A stretch of 64,000 bases of DNA from Taeniopygia guttata (Eukaryota; Chordata; Aves; Passeriformes; Estrildidae), in the NCBI RefSeq assembly GCF_048771995.1, contig NC_133026.1:14472001-14536000 (forward strand), read 5' to 3'. Positions 1-11,329 of the stretch are shown here, piece after piece. Each line of letters begins with the position of its first letter. The stretch's first letter is position 1. Below the pieces are notes generated by a model that saw only the letters and a list, made by a program, of their open reading frames with translations, was not told where the DNA came from and searched no databases. The translations under genes were made by a program, and so were the position numbers.

Positions 1-3000
1 CAAGGTAGGAATTTAACACATCAAGGACTGAACCTTCAGCTTTGGCCTTAATTCCCTTTAAGGCCTGGTTTACCTTAAGGTGCTAAAGCACCATGAGGTA
101 AATGATGATCTCCAAGCCAAGGAGTGATTCCAGATCAATTGCAGTTTGCAGACTCCAGTGGGTGACCCTGCAGCAGGTACATGGTGCCAGTGGTGGCCAC
201 AGCAGCTTGTGCCACAGTGGCTGGGGACAGAGGCTGACAGCCCTCCCAGCAGTGCCATGGCACAGGTACTCTGCAGTAGGTGCCAGCGCCACGTACAGTG
301 TCCTTCTGCCTGATTCCAGCCTGCAAATATCCCTAATCTTGTTATCCCAGACTAACGTGCTTGTATGTGTCAAAGCCTGAGATTATCCTATTTCAACCAG
401 CTTTCATACACTATGGAAACAGTTAAGAGCAAATAGCTGGAAAGCCTCTGTGTATAAACAAACTGTTCCATCAAGGACTCGTTTACATTTTGTTTCAAGG
501 GGACTGAATTCAAAGAAAATAAAAAGAATCATGATTTCAAAATGCTAAAAATGTTTAAAGGTTTGGATTTTTTTTTTTTAAGAGAGGATCTACTTTCCTC
601 CTCATACTTAAAAAGATGCCTTTTACAAATCCATCTGTCAAGGTAAATACCTCAGTTCTCAGCCCTAAGACTTTCTAACATCTAGTCATTTTTGAATGCA
701 TCTTTTTCAATTCTAAAGGACTATTTGAAATGCTTGTCTCTTAGCTATTTACATACAGAGCAAGCTGTTCATTTACATTACATGCTCTCAGTGTGTAATC
801 TGAGTCCTTTGTAAAGCAGACTGTTCTGAGAAGTACCTTGTTTTTCACACATGTAATAACTATGTCAGAAAAACATAACTAAAAAATCCTGAAGTTAAAA
901 GCTCTGCTAAGAAATAATTTAAAGGTAGAATAAGTCTGATTCTCATTTATGCTGGAGCAACTTTGTATCAGTAAAGGGATATTAAGACTGTTAACTTATC
1001 ATTTACTATCATTTAAGGTAATTCTGTGCTGCCAGCATAAATGGTATAAAAAGGTGAAATGCAAATATAAATCAGACCAAATATACTACTTTGAAGTGGT
1101 CCAAATTATGTTTGTAATTTCCTATTTTAATGTTGATTTACCCTTTGGCAAGAGCATCTTAGAGAACATTTTCATATCATCTTTAATGCCATTATTGCTT
1201 CTTCTTGCCTCTTGTTGGAGGAGTTATAAAAATATGTCAAAGTCCGTGGGCCACAAAAGATTAATGGACTCGCAAGAAACTCACTCAACTAGATTTTCAA
1301 ATTACTTTCTTGTTCATGTGCACTAATGGTCCCAGCTGTGAGCAAGATGTGGTCAAAAAGTACAGCTGTTGGTTATACTTTGAGAGGATAAATCTGTTTT
1401 AATTCAGTATCACGTACCCTACATTTTGAAAAAGGCATATGGGATTTTGTCACACCTCCCTCTCAGATTCTCATCTGAGCTGCTGCTATTTGATTACATA
1501 ATAGCTGGTTTTCTTTGTCCTCTCAATATACACAAACCCAGAGATCAATCACCTATTGGCAGGAGAATTATCCTAGCATGGGAATGGGCCAGCAATGCAG
1601 AGGGAGCCCAACAATTGCTACTCGTCCCTAGTTTCCTTCCTTCCACCAGAGCTGCCAGGCTATAGTTCAAGGACAAAGAAGGGGACAGATTGCCTGTAGC
1701 TTGCTGTGAGCTACTCTATCAGCCCCATGGGACCTTTAATAGAAGGTCTGAACTAGCCTGTCTTTTCTGGGGCAGAACCATTGTCCATAATGAACCTATC
1801 CTGATGCTACAAGTGTCCATTATTAATTGGCTAGCAGGCCTATTTTTCCTTTTTTATGAGTCCCTGGGAGAAGCACTGGAAGAGGCATAAGAATAGGCAA
1901 TAAGAGATGGCATGTTTAAGAAGCTTGTAAAATAAGAGCACTCTAAAATGCCTTGCCTTTGACCTTCAATCCCATTGCTGTGATTGTCTAAGGAATATAG
2001 TAACACAATAACTTTTGAGAAAACAATAGGAACCTAGCAAGAAACACCTAACTGTGTGCAGGTTACTGTCAAATTCTCAGTTTCAGTGGATTCTACTTCT
2101 GCATGGAAAACAAGTTCATTTTTATGCTACACCATGCTGTCTCTGAGTCTGAAGCCAAGGAACATAGGCATGGCCAAAGCATATCAGACTTAGGCTCTTT
2201 GCCAATTTCCTGGACTATATATTTCAAATGAAAGTGTAAGAAAGTATTTATTAGATGGAGCTGTGAAATGTAGCTCTGTTTTGAAACTTTCCCTCTGATC
2301 CAAGTGTTCAGAACTGTCATCAGAGCATGAAGTAAAAGGCTTTTGTCACTTCCTGCACTTCAGAATTAACAACTAAATTCTGGATGTTTTCCTTGTCCAT
2401 GTCAGTGTCCAGTTCTCTTTGAATTGTGTTCAATCTTAGCAGCATTCAAGGGAGCAAGTACCACTCACATAATATGAGAATTTTTCTCCTTTGATCCACA
2501 TCAAGCTTCACTGGGTATCTCACATTACTTAGGCTGTGAAATAGAAAAACCAGAATATTGTTCTGTTCTGAGTCTCTGGATTCATCATTCATTTACATAC
2601 TTCTCCTATGTATTCTGCTATTTATTTTTATTCAGAGTTGAACAATACCAGTCCTGTCTTTGTGCTATATGCTCATTTCTGCTGTGTGGTATCTTCAGAT
2701 GGATGTGATCTATCTACCACTGTTCTCTTTTCTTGTGGTTTGAATAACACACAGGCTATCAGTACTTTGACTGATATAATCCTTTGGGATTAATAAGATT
2801 AATTTTGTTCTACATTTTCTAAAACCTTTTCTAAAGTTCTGTCTCATGGCTCTGATGTCAAAGCCATGCAATATAGCTCTCCCTAGGCCTCCTTGACAAT
2901 GAAAGGCTATTTGTCACAATCTTAAAACTCTTTAATTCATTGCAATGTCACTCTGTTTCTTTTAAAACCCCCCTTGATTTTCAGATGTCCCCTTTTGGGC

Positions 3001-4985
3001 AAGATGTCTTTGATCATGGCCCCATTGTCTAGAAAAAAATACCTAATACACTGATGAAAGAGCCATAATTCCAAGATTGCCTTTCTGCATTCATGTGTGC
3101 ACAGACTCAGTTCTGCTTCTTCAACTTTTGAGGCCAAGTAGAGATTATTCGCCACAATCTGCTTTTTTACTAGAAAAGGCTAGGGTGCTCCAGGAAACAT
3201 CTTTCCTCCACGTTGAATTCTTGTGCCAGACATTATCTGTTGAATTCATTTGTTCCCAACTAGGATGCTGCATTCGTGACAATATGGAGTAGACCCCTCT
3301 GGAGGCCAGCAGGAGAGAAGAGGGAGGCAGATGGGATGGGGAGGATGAAAGAAAAGACTGAAGAATGAGGGCTCAGTGCAGAGAGACACCACAGCACAGC
3401 CAATCCACTGACAGGCAGAGCAGAGGGGCAGGAGCTGCCATAGGCTCAGATGTCTCTGCAGACAGAATGAAATCTTCTAGAGGCCAGAGGGGAGAGGGCA
3501 CGGTGGCCACAGTGCAGGAATCCAGTGAATTGAGTAAAAACTGTGTCTGGGAGCAAGGGTCTGCCAAACAAGGACACAGCAGGCAAGGAGAGAATGATAG
3601 ATGAACCCTTTTTACATCCATTCTGTCTCAATGTACTCACCTGAGGTTTTGTGTTGTTAAAATTAATATTCTAGTTTACCTTCCATTAAAATATGGGTTG
3701 TGAGTTCAAAAGCTTTACCAGTCTTCCCTGGCAGCTCAGTACATGCAGGAGGTCTTTGCCTCTTCAGATTGGAAGAGCTCCACCTCAAAGGTCTGGCCAA
3801 CTGCAGGTCTCAACACACTTCCCATATTTCTCATTATTTTCCCACAATAAACAAACACATTCTAAGAGTTGCATTATCTTTCCTGGCTTTTTTTATTAAT
3901 AATGGGCAAGAAACACAATTCTTCCCCCAGAGCTGATATTGATGGAAGCATAGAGTCCTTTGTTCTTAGTTCATACTTGCACAAAGCATCTCATTAAAGT
4001 AAACCTAAGTTATTCCTTTAATAAGGCGTGAGTCATGCCTGAGAAAATACTCCAAGATTTGGTCACATTGCTGTTGGGAGGGTTTTGCTCTACTGGGAGT
4101 TGTCACTGCTCAAGGTGAGATAAAAGTTCATACCAATGAGGTAGGAACCAAAAGATTTCAAACTGCTTCTGAAAATAAGAACTGCAAAGGATTTATATGC
4201 TATCTTTGTATAATCTTTCCATTGAAATTCCTAGTTCTATTGAAGAAAATAACCTACTATGTATTAAACCTTTGGGCAGAATTGAAAAGAAGATGAAAAC
4301 AAGATATGATCTCATCCTGACCATAATACCAGACTTCCCTTATTTTATGCAGAGCTTGTTTTGAAGCTTATTTTGAGTTCATTTGGCAATCAGCCACATT
4401 TGTCCCTTTTCCCTCTCAATTTGTCCATTTCAATGCTGCCATCTTGTGGGCCTACTTAACTGTCTGGAAGATGCTGAAAAAAGTTCCTTATTGAAGCCAA
4501 AACCTGTAGACTTCAGCAGAAATCCTTTCCTGCCAAGGATATTCCATTAATGTTTCTGGTTGTACTTATTTTTGTCCAAATCTCATTGAGAGTTGCAAAT
4601 TGTGGCACCATTATGGTGCAGAGATATTGACAACCAGAAAATACATCTGATAAGTAAACCAGAGCTTTCTTTATGAGTCTTCTGTGCTGCAACACAGTTA
4701 TCAGATAATGCGGGTGAATCAGAAGAATTATTCTAACCACAGAAAAAAAAAAAATCCCATCACATGGGTCATAAAGAGACAAGAAGCAACCACATCTTTT
4801 ACAAAAAAATTAGTGATTTTTTTTCATCTGTTTCCCAGGAGGGTTGTTCTTGCTATGGCTTCTCAGAGTCTCAGGAAGGAATGGTTCTGTTAATGTCAAA
4901 TGTGTGCATTTGTTTTGAAGTACAAAATCTGAATTATGCAATTAATATTCACATTTCATCCCCCCTTTTAAATCTTTCCTTGCAG
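1..4985 (+). other. NRP1: NRP1 intron (equivalent of human intron 12), 3' part
   Basis: This AT-rich stretch precedes the first recognisable NRP1 exon and ends in a pyrimidine tract plus TTGCAG acceptor. I looked for the expected upstream exon (the acidic linker between the second F5/8C domain and the MAM domain) and did not find it, so the intron probably begins upstream of the window. It contains two GC-richer patches (about 100-330 and 3290-3610) that match no repeat I know, a poly(A) run near 4742, and a CTCF/YY1-like motif at 4436. In human, read-through into intron 12 produces the soluble s12 neuropilin-1 isoform, but the 5' part of the intron, where that would end, is not here. The open frames inside it look like chance. 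Confidence 0.7.
4436..4449 (-). promoter_or_regulatory. CTCF/YY1-like motif in NRP1 intron
   Basis: Read on the minus strand, the 14 bases are CCACAAGATGGCAG. This fits the CTCF core CCASYAGRKGGCRS at 13 of 14 positions; the mismatch is at a position that tolerates variation. The AAGATGGC part also fits YY1. A single 14-base match is weak evidence for occupancy. Confidence 0.3.
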
Positions 4986-5117
4986 AGCCACCACTATACA
5001 ATTGTGCCTTTGGCTGGGGATCCCAAAAGACTTTGTGCCACTGGGAACATGACAACCAGGTGGATTTAAGATGGGCAATCCTGACCAGCAAAACTGGGCC
5101 GATTCAAGACCACTCAG
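4986..5117 (+). CDS. NRP1: Neuropilin-1 exon 13 equivalent: start of MAM domain
   Basis: This exon encodes the first ~44 residues of the MAM (c) domain of neuropilin-1, the co-receptor for class 3 semaphorins and VEGF-A. The domain lies outside the cell, next to the membrane, and promotes receptor dimerisation. The frame reads EPPLYNCAFGWGSQKTLCHW, then EHDNQVDLRWAILTSKTGPI and QDHS. The first two of the four MAM cysteines are visible (NCAFGWG and TLCHW), as is the WEHDN motif. The acceptor is TTGCAG ending at 4985; an AG at 4986-4987 makes a start at 4988 possible. I prefer 4986 because the downstream junctions are mostly phase 1. The donor is CTCAG followed by gtaatc at 5118, leaving one base of a Gly codon that exon 14 completes. 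Confidence 0.93.
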
Positions 5118-8100
5118 GTAATCATGAGTTCATGATGTAGCTGCTTTACATGGGATGAGATTGTTCTTTTTAATGCCAATGTTTTCCAAAATCACAAGAG
5201 AGTGAATTATACCTAAAATACATTAGGTCACAAAGATGGTTCTCTAGTAAACCTAATCCATTACTGGTAATCACAACTGACTGTAACTGTCCTTTCTGTT
5301 GGGGAATAAAGATTGTTTCTTGGAAGGAACTGAAGATATTCCCTTTCCCTGACTTGCCTTTGGGTAATCTGGGGTAGAAAAATATCAGAATCACCAAATA
5401 TTTTACAAATATCACTGACCAAGTAATACAGGCAGTCAGTTAATGACCTCACATTATTCCTGTTTGCAGTTACAGGGACTATCCACCACAAGAAAGTGTT
5501 GTCTGTAAGTGAAACTTCCCTGAGGGTTGTGTTACCACGCACCTCTCCTTTCCAACAGGAGTTGGATATTATAGCCATCCTCTGCTCACAAACAGTTTTT
5601 CAAGAAATATCTCGCTGGGGAATTGATTGGTTTGTTTTGCAGTAACTAACTCATAGCTCAGCATAATTAGGCAATAAATTTGCTGCAGGCTAGTGGAGAA
5701 GGGAGGGCACTGTGCAACCTGTACAGCCTCTTACTTTAGTGCTCTCTCTTGCATACGTGCAGATTAATCAAATGGGTTGAGATGAATCCCCCTTCCCATT
5801 TCTGCTACCCTTTGCTTAATGAGAATGACAAGGAAATTAGACAAAATTGGACTTTTTAAATTCTGAGACACTTTCAATTGAATCTTAAGACAAGAACAGT
5901 AGTTTCAGGGGAAAAAAAAAAAACTTGTAATACTTTGACTATAAATGGCATTGTACAAATAAATGGCATCAAATTAACTAAATGCAGTTAGTTGAAGTGA
6001 AAGCTGTAATGGTGGAAGAATTGATGTAGAGAAAAGTGAAATGGCTCAGTAGGATCTGACATTGAAAGGAGGTTAAAAGCTATGTTAGCCAGAGACTGAC
6101 AAAATCTAAAAGGCATGCATAAGTAAAGCTCTAATTAAGACAATGAAGACAGAGTTCCTGACCTGGCACTGCAATAATATTCTGAAAATGAGAGCTATCT
6201 GCACTTTGCCATCAAGGATTATAGAGAAAGAACTCGTCTTCAATCAGGAGATGAAGAAATTATATTCTTCAAATGAGATTTTGTTGTTTCCACTGGGCCC
6301 TGCTAGTACAGAAAACTTATTTGTTCCATGAGCTGTAGCTTTAGTAAATCTTAAAGGCAGTCCCTTTTTCTTCTACTGCAGTTTCAGTATTTTCCAAGAT
6401 TCTCCTTGGACTCTAAGAGTACCTTCACCTGTCAGTTTTGTGACCTGCCTGCCAGCAGGCAAAGTGGGGCGGGTGTGAACATAGACCATGAGCAGTCTGA
6501 ATGACACTGATGTCCCAAACCAACCCTCAGCTGCACAACAAGGCCACCCTATATATTGTGAGAACCACAGTGAGCAACTCCCAGGCATATCTTTCTCCCA
6601 GACTCTTGTGTAAAGCTGAAAAAATACACAGGTGTAATCTTCAACAGCAATTGCTTGTAGACGGCAGGATACACTGCATGTCACTTCAAATTATTTATCT
6701 TGTGATGAAATCTGGCCAGTGTTAGGTCTTCCAACTCAGACAGCCATCCTAATGCTGTGATTATTTTCCTTTTTTCTCCCTCTGGATTTTCCTATTCTTT
6801 GATGAGATTTGCACGTTGTGCTGCTCTGCACAGAAGCGAAGTTGGAAAGAAAATATAGACATAAGCATTCCTGCTTAAGAAGCTGGACAATATATTACTG
6901 CAGAAAGACAGAGAAAAAAAAAGTTTAATTTTTTTTACAATATAACATCATCTTCTATACAATTGTTCAACATGCATATTGGACAGGATACCTCTACTGC
7001 TCACAGAAAGATCCAAACAAAAGAAAACACCCTTGTCTCATGTTACAAGAAACATGCACCTTTCTTATTTATTAGGTCTAGCCACTGGGTTTAACCCACT
7101 CCTCTGAGTTCCTAGTTCCCATCTCACTACTCTGTCTTGCTTACATGAGTAGCAATGCTCATCTTCCTGTCTTCATTGGTGCAGGACTATACCATTGTAA
7201 TCTAATAATGCACTATTTCACATGAAATTCAAGGACCTTATGTATAGGCGAAGACCAATGCTGGCAAAACACCACCCTTGCAAGACATCTTCTTTTGCCT
7301 CTTTTTACTTTTCTTTCTTTTGGGTGTTGGTATAAACAGTGATATGTATACTTATTTCAGCAATACTTAAGAAATAGTATTTTTTATTATTACTTTTATC
7401 CTTCCTACTCTCAGTAGGATGATGTCAATAAATGCTGACTCCATCCTTTTGTGTGAGTGCATTGCACATGCAATCTATTCTTACACACTCCAGGATGAAC
7501 TTGGTGTTTTTCCACCATGACTCTCTGCAAAGACACTGTTCAAAAGCTGACTGGAATGGATGTGTGGCTGATGTAATTCTATAGTCAGTATCTTACTTAG
7601 CAATTTTCTGTTACCAAACTAATCACACTCCCACATGCTTCTCTCTCAGCATGATTGAGAAAGTAAGTTTCCAAGTTAAGGGTATCAGGTGCTCAGATTT
7701 CAACAAATATAAATCCATCATGCCCTTGAGAAAGTATCAGCTATAATCTTACTATTTCAGGAAAAGGGCTCATAAATATATAGAGCCCAACATATTGTTA
7801 CAAAAATCAAGGGCGTAATTCTGACACCATCTGCAACAATGTTCAGCCTCTGTTTGGGAACATGCTTCAAATCTCAGTTCCTGATCTCTGGCCATGGCTG
7901 TTCAAAGCCATTTTACTCTTCTCAGCATTCTTCCCATTCTAATCTTGCCGCTTGAGCACAGATTACTTCAAACAGAATTTTTTTTAATAGCTCTTTGCAC
8001 AATTAACATAGAGTAGGCCCCAGGGATTTCTCTCTAGACTGCTGAACCAGGGATGGCTGTTTTCAGGAGGTGCACACTGACTAATGGAGCACATAATGCT

Positions 8101-8832
8101 GTCTCACCAAACATGCTTGTGCCTCCTTCCCTTAACAAAAGCAAATGCCTTGTGTGTTTCATGAGGTGGGTACATTGTAAGGGCTTACACTTGGCACAAA
8201 ACACCCCAGTGAAAAGCAGAGGAGATGGCCAGAAAAAAGGGTAGAATAATAGAATTGCTTGGGTTGTACAGGACCTTTAAAGGTCATCTAGTCCAACATC
8301 CCTGCAGTGACCAGGGACATCTTCAAGCTTGACCTTGGATGTTTCTGGAGAGGTTGGGTCTTCTTCCTCTCTGGACAACCTGTGTCAATGATTCACTATC
8401 CACCAAATTTCTTCCTTATATCTAGTCTGAATCTACTCTCTTTTAGTTTAAAATAATTACCCTTTAGGCTGTCACTAATAGCCCTATTAAAAAGTTTGTC
8501 CTCATCTTTGTTGTAAGTCCCCTTTAGTGGCTAAAAGGCTGCAATAAGGTCTCCCCAGAGCCTCCTCTTCTCCAGGCTGAATAACCCCAACTCTCAGCCT
8601 GTCCTCAGAGGAGAGGTGCTCCAGCCCTTTGATCAGCTTTGTGGCCCTCTTCTCAAAGAGTATCAGCTTTCCTAGAGCTCCCAAAACAATGCACTCTGAC
8701 TCTCTTTTTTGTGATGCTTGAGCCATCAGCAGGGAAAGAAAGCAAAAGATATGGGGTGGTCAGGGATTCTTATGTTGACAAAGAAAATTAAAGCTGGTGG
8801 CTATTCTTAACACAGTCCTTCTGTCACAGTAG
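5118..8832 (+). other. NRP1: NRP1 intron 13
   Basis: This intron runs from the GT donor at 5118 to a TAG acceptor ending at 8832. It is AT-rich and holds one reverse-oriented CR1 tail (about 8243-8668) close to the 3' splice site. The rest matches no repeat I recognise and shows no exon-like open frame with neuropilin similarity. Confidence 0.88.
8243..8668 (-). mobile_element. CR1 LINE 3' tail, reverse orientation
   Basis: Read on the minus strand, this segment runs through hallmarks of avian CR1: a 'ctgatcaaagggctggagca'-like block, 'gaggacaggctgagagttgg', 'cagcctggagaagagga', then the terminal 'ttggactagatgacctttaa'-like block and a degenerate ATTCTAT-type 3' end at about 8243. It is a 5'-truncated copy of the reverse-transcriptase tail and 3' UTR, as is usual for CR1, with several indels. 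The 5' edge of the element (upper coordinate) is uncertain and may reach 8700. It lies within NRP1 intron 13, about 165 bp before exon 14. Confidence 0.88.
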
Positions 8833-9104
8833 GAGATGGCAATTTCATTTACTCACAAGCTGATGAAAGCCAGAAAGGCAAAGTCGCCCGACTGCTGAGC
8901 CCCGTGATTTACTCGCAGAACTCTGCCCACTGCATGACGTTCTGGTACCACATGTCCGGCGCGCACGTCGGCACCCTCAAGATCAAACTGCGCTACCAAA
9001 AGCCGGATGAATATGACCAGGTGCTGTGGACCCTGAGCGGGCACCAGGCAAACTACTGGAAGGAAGGACGTGTTCTTCTTCACAAGTCTGTGAAACACTA
9101 CCAG
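8833..9104 (+). CDS. NRP1: Neuropilin-1 exon 14 equivalent: core of MAM domain
   Basis: The 272-nt exon encodes about 91 residues of the MAM domain. It starts GDGNFIYSQADESQKGKVAR, contains SAHCMTFWYHMSG with the third MAM cysteine and the LRYQKPDEYDQ block, and ends EGRVLLHKSVKHYQ. The sequence is very close to human neuropilin-1 over its whole length, with no stop or frameshift. The acceptor is AGTAG ending at 8832; the first two bases complete a Gly codon begun in exon 13. The donor is CCAG followed by gtgagc at 9105, in phase 0. The exon is strikingly CpG-rich (14 CpG by hand count) compared with the AT-rich introns around it. Unspliced read-through would add six residues and stop. Confidence 0.96.
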
Positions 9105-9585
9105 GTGAGCTTGGCTGTTCCTCGCTGAGCTACCACAGCCAAGGCCAGCAGCACCTTGCTGGCCGTGTTTTATACACCGCAGTAAAAGATGGCACTGAAG
9201 GATTTATGTAGACAATATTACACCTACAGATGAGCTACGCTTGCTGTGACTAATAATAGTGAAATATTTCATGGTATCTCAGATTACTGTGATACAAGCA
9301 CTTTCTTATCAGAGGCCAAATAAATACTTTATATATCATTTATCATCAGTCACAAAACTGCCTCTTTGCCACAGTTTTGCTGATGTAAAAGTCTGTCATA
9401 AAGTCGTGCCAGTACATAATTTACATTTGCCTGTATAAGTTCATAAAAGCAATGCTGATTTTCAGGCCACAATTGAGGCATGAGTGTGACATCATGGCAA
9501 GTGAAGATCTGTGTTAATAACTGATTAAGAAATCCTGACTGCTTCAGTTGTATGCTAGCAAAAACATACTATCTTGTTTTTCTAG
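9105..9585 (+). other. NRP1: NRP1 intron 14
   Basis: A short 481-bp intron from a gtgagc donor to the acceptor TTTTTCTAG ending at 9585. It holds no recognisable repeat or exon. Confidence 0.93.
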
Positions 9586-9679
9586 GTGGTTATTGAAGGA
9601 GAAATTGGAAAAGGAACCGGAGGAATTGCTGTGGATGATATTAAAATTGACAATCACATAGCACAAGAGGATTGCCGAA
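9586..9679 (+). CDS. NRP1: Neuropilin-1 exon 15 equivalent: end of MAM domain
   Basis: The 94-nt exon reads VVIEGEIGKGTGGIAVDDIK followed by IDNHIAQEDCR, completing the MAM domain. It carries the fourth conserved cysteine (QEDC) and the typical MAM ending GGIAVDDI. It begins in phase 0 straight after the exon 14 glutamine and ends one base into the next codon, with a consensus gtaagtg donor at 9680. The closing A of this exon makes Lys (AAA) with exon 16, or Arg (AGG) if exon 16 is skipped. Confidence 0.95.
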
Positions 9680-11269
9680 GTAAGTGTGACTAGCAAGAAC
9701 ATAGAGAGTTCTCATCCAAAATATTATTTATTTTGTTTTGATAGCTGGTTTTATCTGTGAGAAAGGGATAGATAATTATTAGTTTTGTTTCCACTGAAAA
9801 TATACTGACTCAGCCCATAGCTTTATTCATTGTCAGTGCCACCGGTGTCACCTTGATATGGCAGCAGTCTGGATCAAAATTGGCATCCTACTGACATGGG
9901 TCACAGCAAATTCACAATTTCATGTCTCTCCCTGTATTTCATATTGCTGCCCTTTTTCAATTTCTCTGCTTTTCCTATTGCAGGACCCTATTTTACCTAA
10001 TGCACATAATCCAATTTTATTTCTTCGCCCTTTTTTTGATCACTTACTACTAGGCCCTCTTAGTTTTTTCTTAAAGAGCCATATCAAAGCCTTACAGGAT
10101 AAGCAGAAAGGGTGAAAAGGCCTCTGCTCTGTCCTCTGCTGTCCTGTCATTTTGAGTTTGCTGTGGCTCATTTGCTGTAGGTGTCAGCTCCCAGACATGT
10201 GGGACACAAAGCAATATTAGGACATGGTCTTTCCCATATCTGTGCCAGGCTATTCCTGAGATGCTCTTTGAGCCCTTTTATTCCTGGCCAGTTATTTATT
10301 CCAGCCCTTGAGTTATTCCAGTCACTGCTGATCATATGCACATTGCATACTGCACGTAATTTGGCGGCAGCAGCCCCAGATAGACACAAGCAACAGAACA
10401 CTGTCCTTCATAGTGGAGATGAAGCAATTACTTTTATATAAAAGAGAGAATAGAAATGAGAACTCTTAGCATTAAGAAGATAAATTTATTCTGTGTGAGT
10501 TAGCAATACAACTAAGAGCAATAATAGAGGGTGTTCCTAACCTTTTGTAGCTAACATCCTTTTGAGGGTAACATGACAGTCTTCAGCTATGTGGTAATTT
10601 CGCTGGAGGATGAGGAAACAATCTTTTTACCATGTGGTCCAACCCCTGGGGTTTATCAAATGCCACCAGAGTGGCAATTGGCAGGAAAGGAAGGCAGGAC
10701 ACACTGCTTAGTCCTCCTGCAGTGTCCCCAGTGCCAAGAGAGGTGCTGAGACCACAATGTCTGCATTTAATTGACTCCAGCATGAGCAAGGAAAATAACT
10801 TCTTTCCTATCTCTTTTGGTTGTTCAAACCAAATGCTGAGCAAAGATTTCTGCCTGAGGGAGCAAAACCCAAAAGCTCAGTCTGAAATCCAAACACAAGT
10901 GGTCTCGCTGCAGCCAATGAAATTATTCTTGTGATTAACTATGCCTATGCTGATGAAGTGTTATGGAATTGGGCTCCAAAATTGTAAATACAGCGAACGA
11001 GATGCTAATTCATCACACTGATTTCTCTTTCCCAGGCATGGAAATCCCCTGCTGATAACTAAAATTGTTCCAAGACTGGGCGGAGGGGAGTTTTTTAATC
11101 TTTCTTTTTTTCTCCATTAATTTTCAGAGCCCATTATAATGAACAGCTCTGTCAAGCCACCATAATGATGCTCTGACACAGGAAAATCTGCTATACCATT
11201 ATTGCCAGCATGATAGTCAATCAGTGTTTGTAACCCTAATAATCAATGTCAATTCTTTTGCTTCATTAG
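9680..11269 (+). other. NRP1: NRP1 intron 15
   Basis: This 1.59-kb intron runs from a gtaagt donor to a CATTAG acceptor. The last ~300 bp before exon 16 (about 10970-11269) are rich in TAAT-type words and free of recognisable repeats, which could reflect conservation around an alternatively used exon. That reading is inference. The open frames here (for example near 10181 and 10632) show no family features. Confidence 0.9.
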
Positions 11270-11329
11270 AATCAACTGATGTGGAGAATGAAATAGATGA
11301 AGAAGAAGACCCAGAAAGTAATCAAACAG
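11270..11329 (+). CDS. NRP1: Neuropilin-1 exon 16 equivalent: acidic juxtamembrane linker (probable cassette exon)
   Basis: The 60-nt exon encodes STDVENEIDEEEDPESNQT, a strongly acidic linker between the MAM domain and the membrane. The linker is poorly conserved in sequence between birds and mammals, so the call rests on position, splice sites and phase: acceptor CATTAG ending at 11269, donor ACAG followed by gtaaaa at 11330, phase 1 at both ends. It contains an N-glycosylation sequon (NQT). Because both ends are phase 1, skipping keeps the frame and leaves one Arg codon, as reported for the human exon 16-less isoform. Confidence 0.88.

Noticed and set aside
1..4985. Search for the preceding NRP1 exon (acidic linker after the second F5/8C domain)
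   Set aside because: No stretch in any frame resembled the expected linker with flanking splice sites; the exon is probably upstream of the window.
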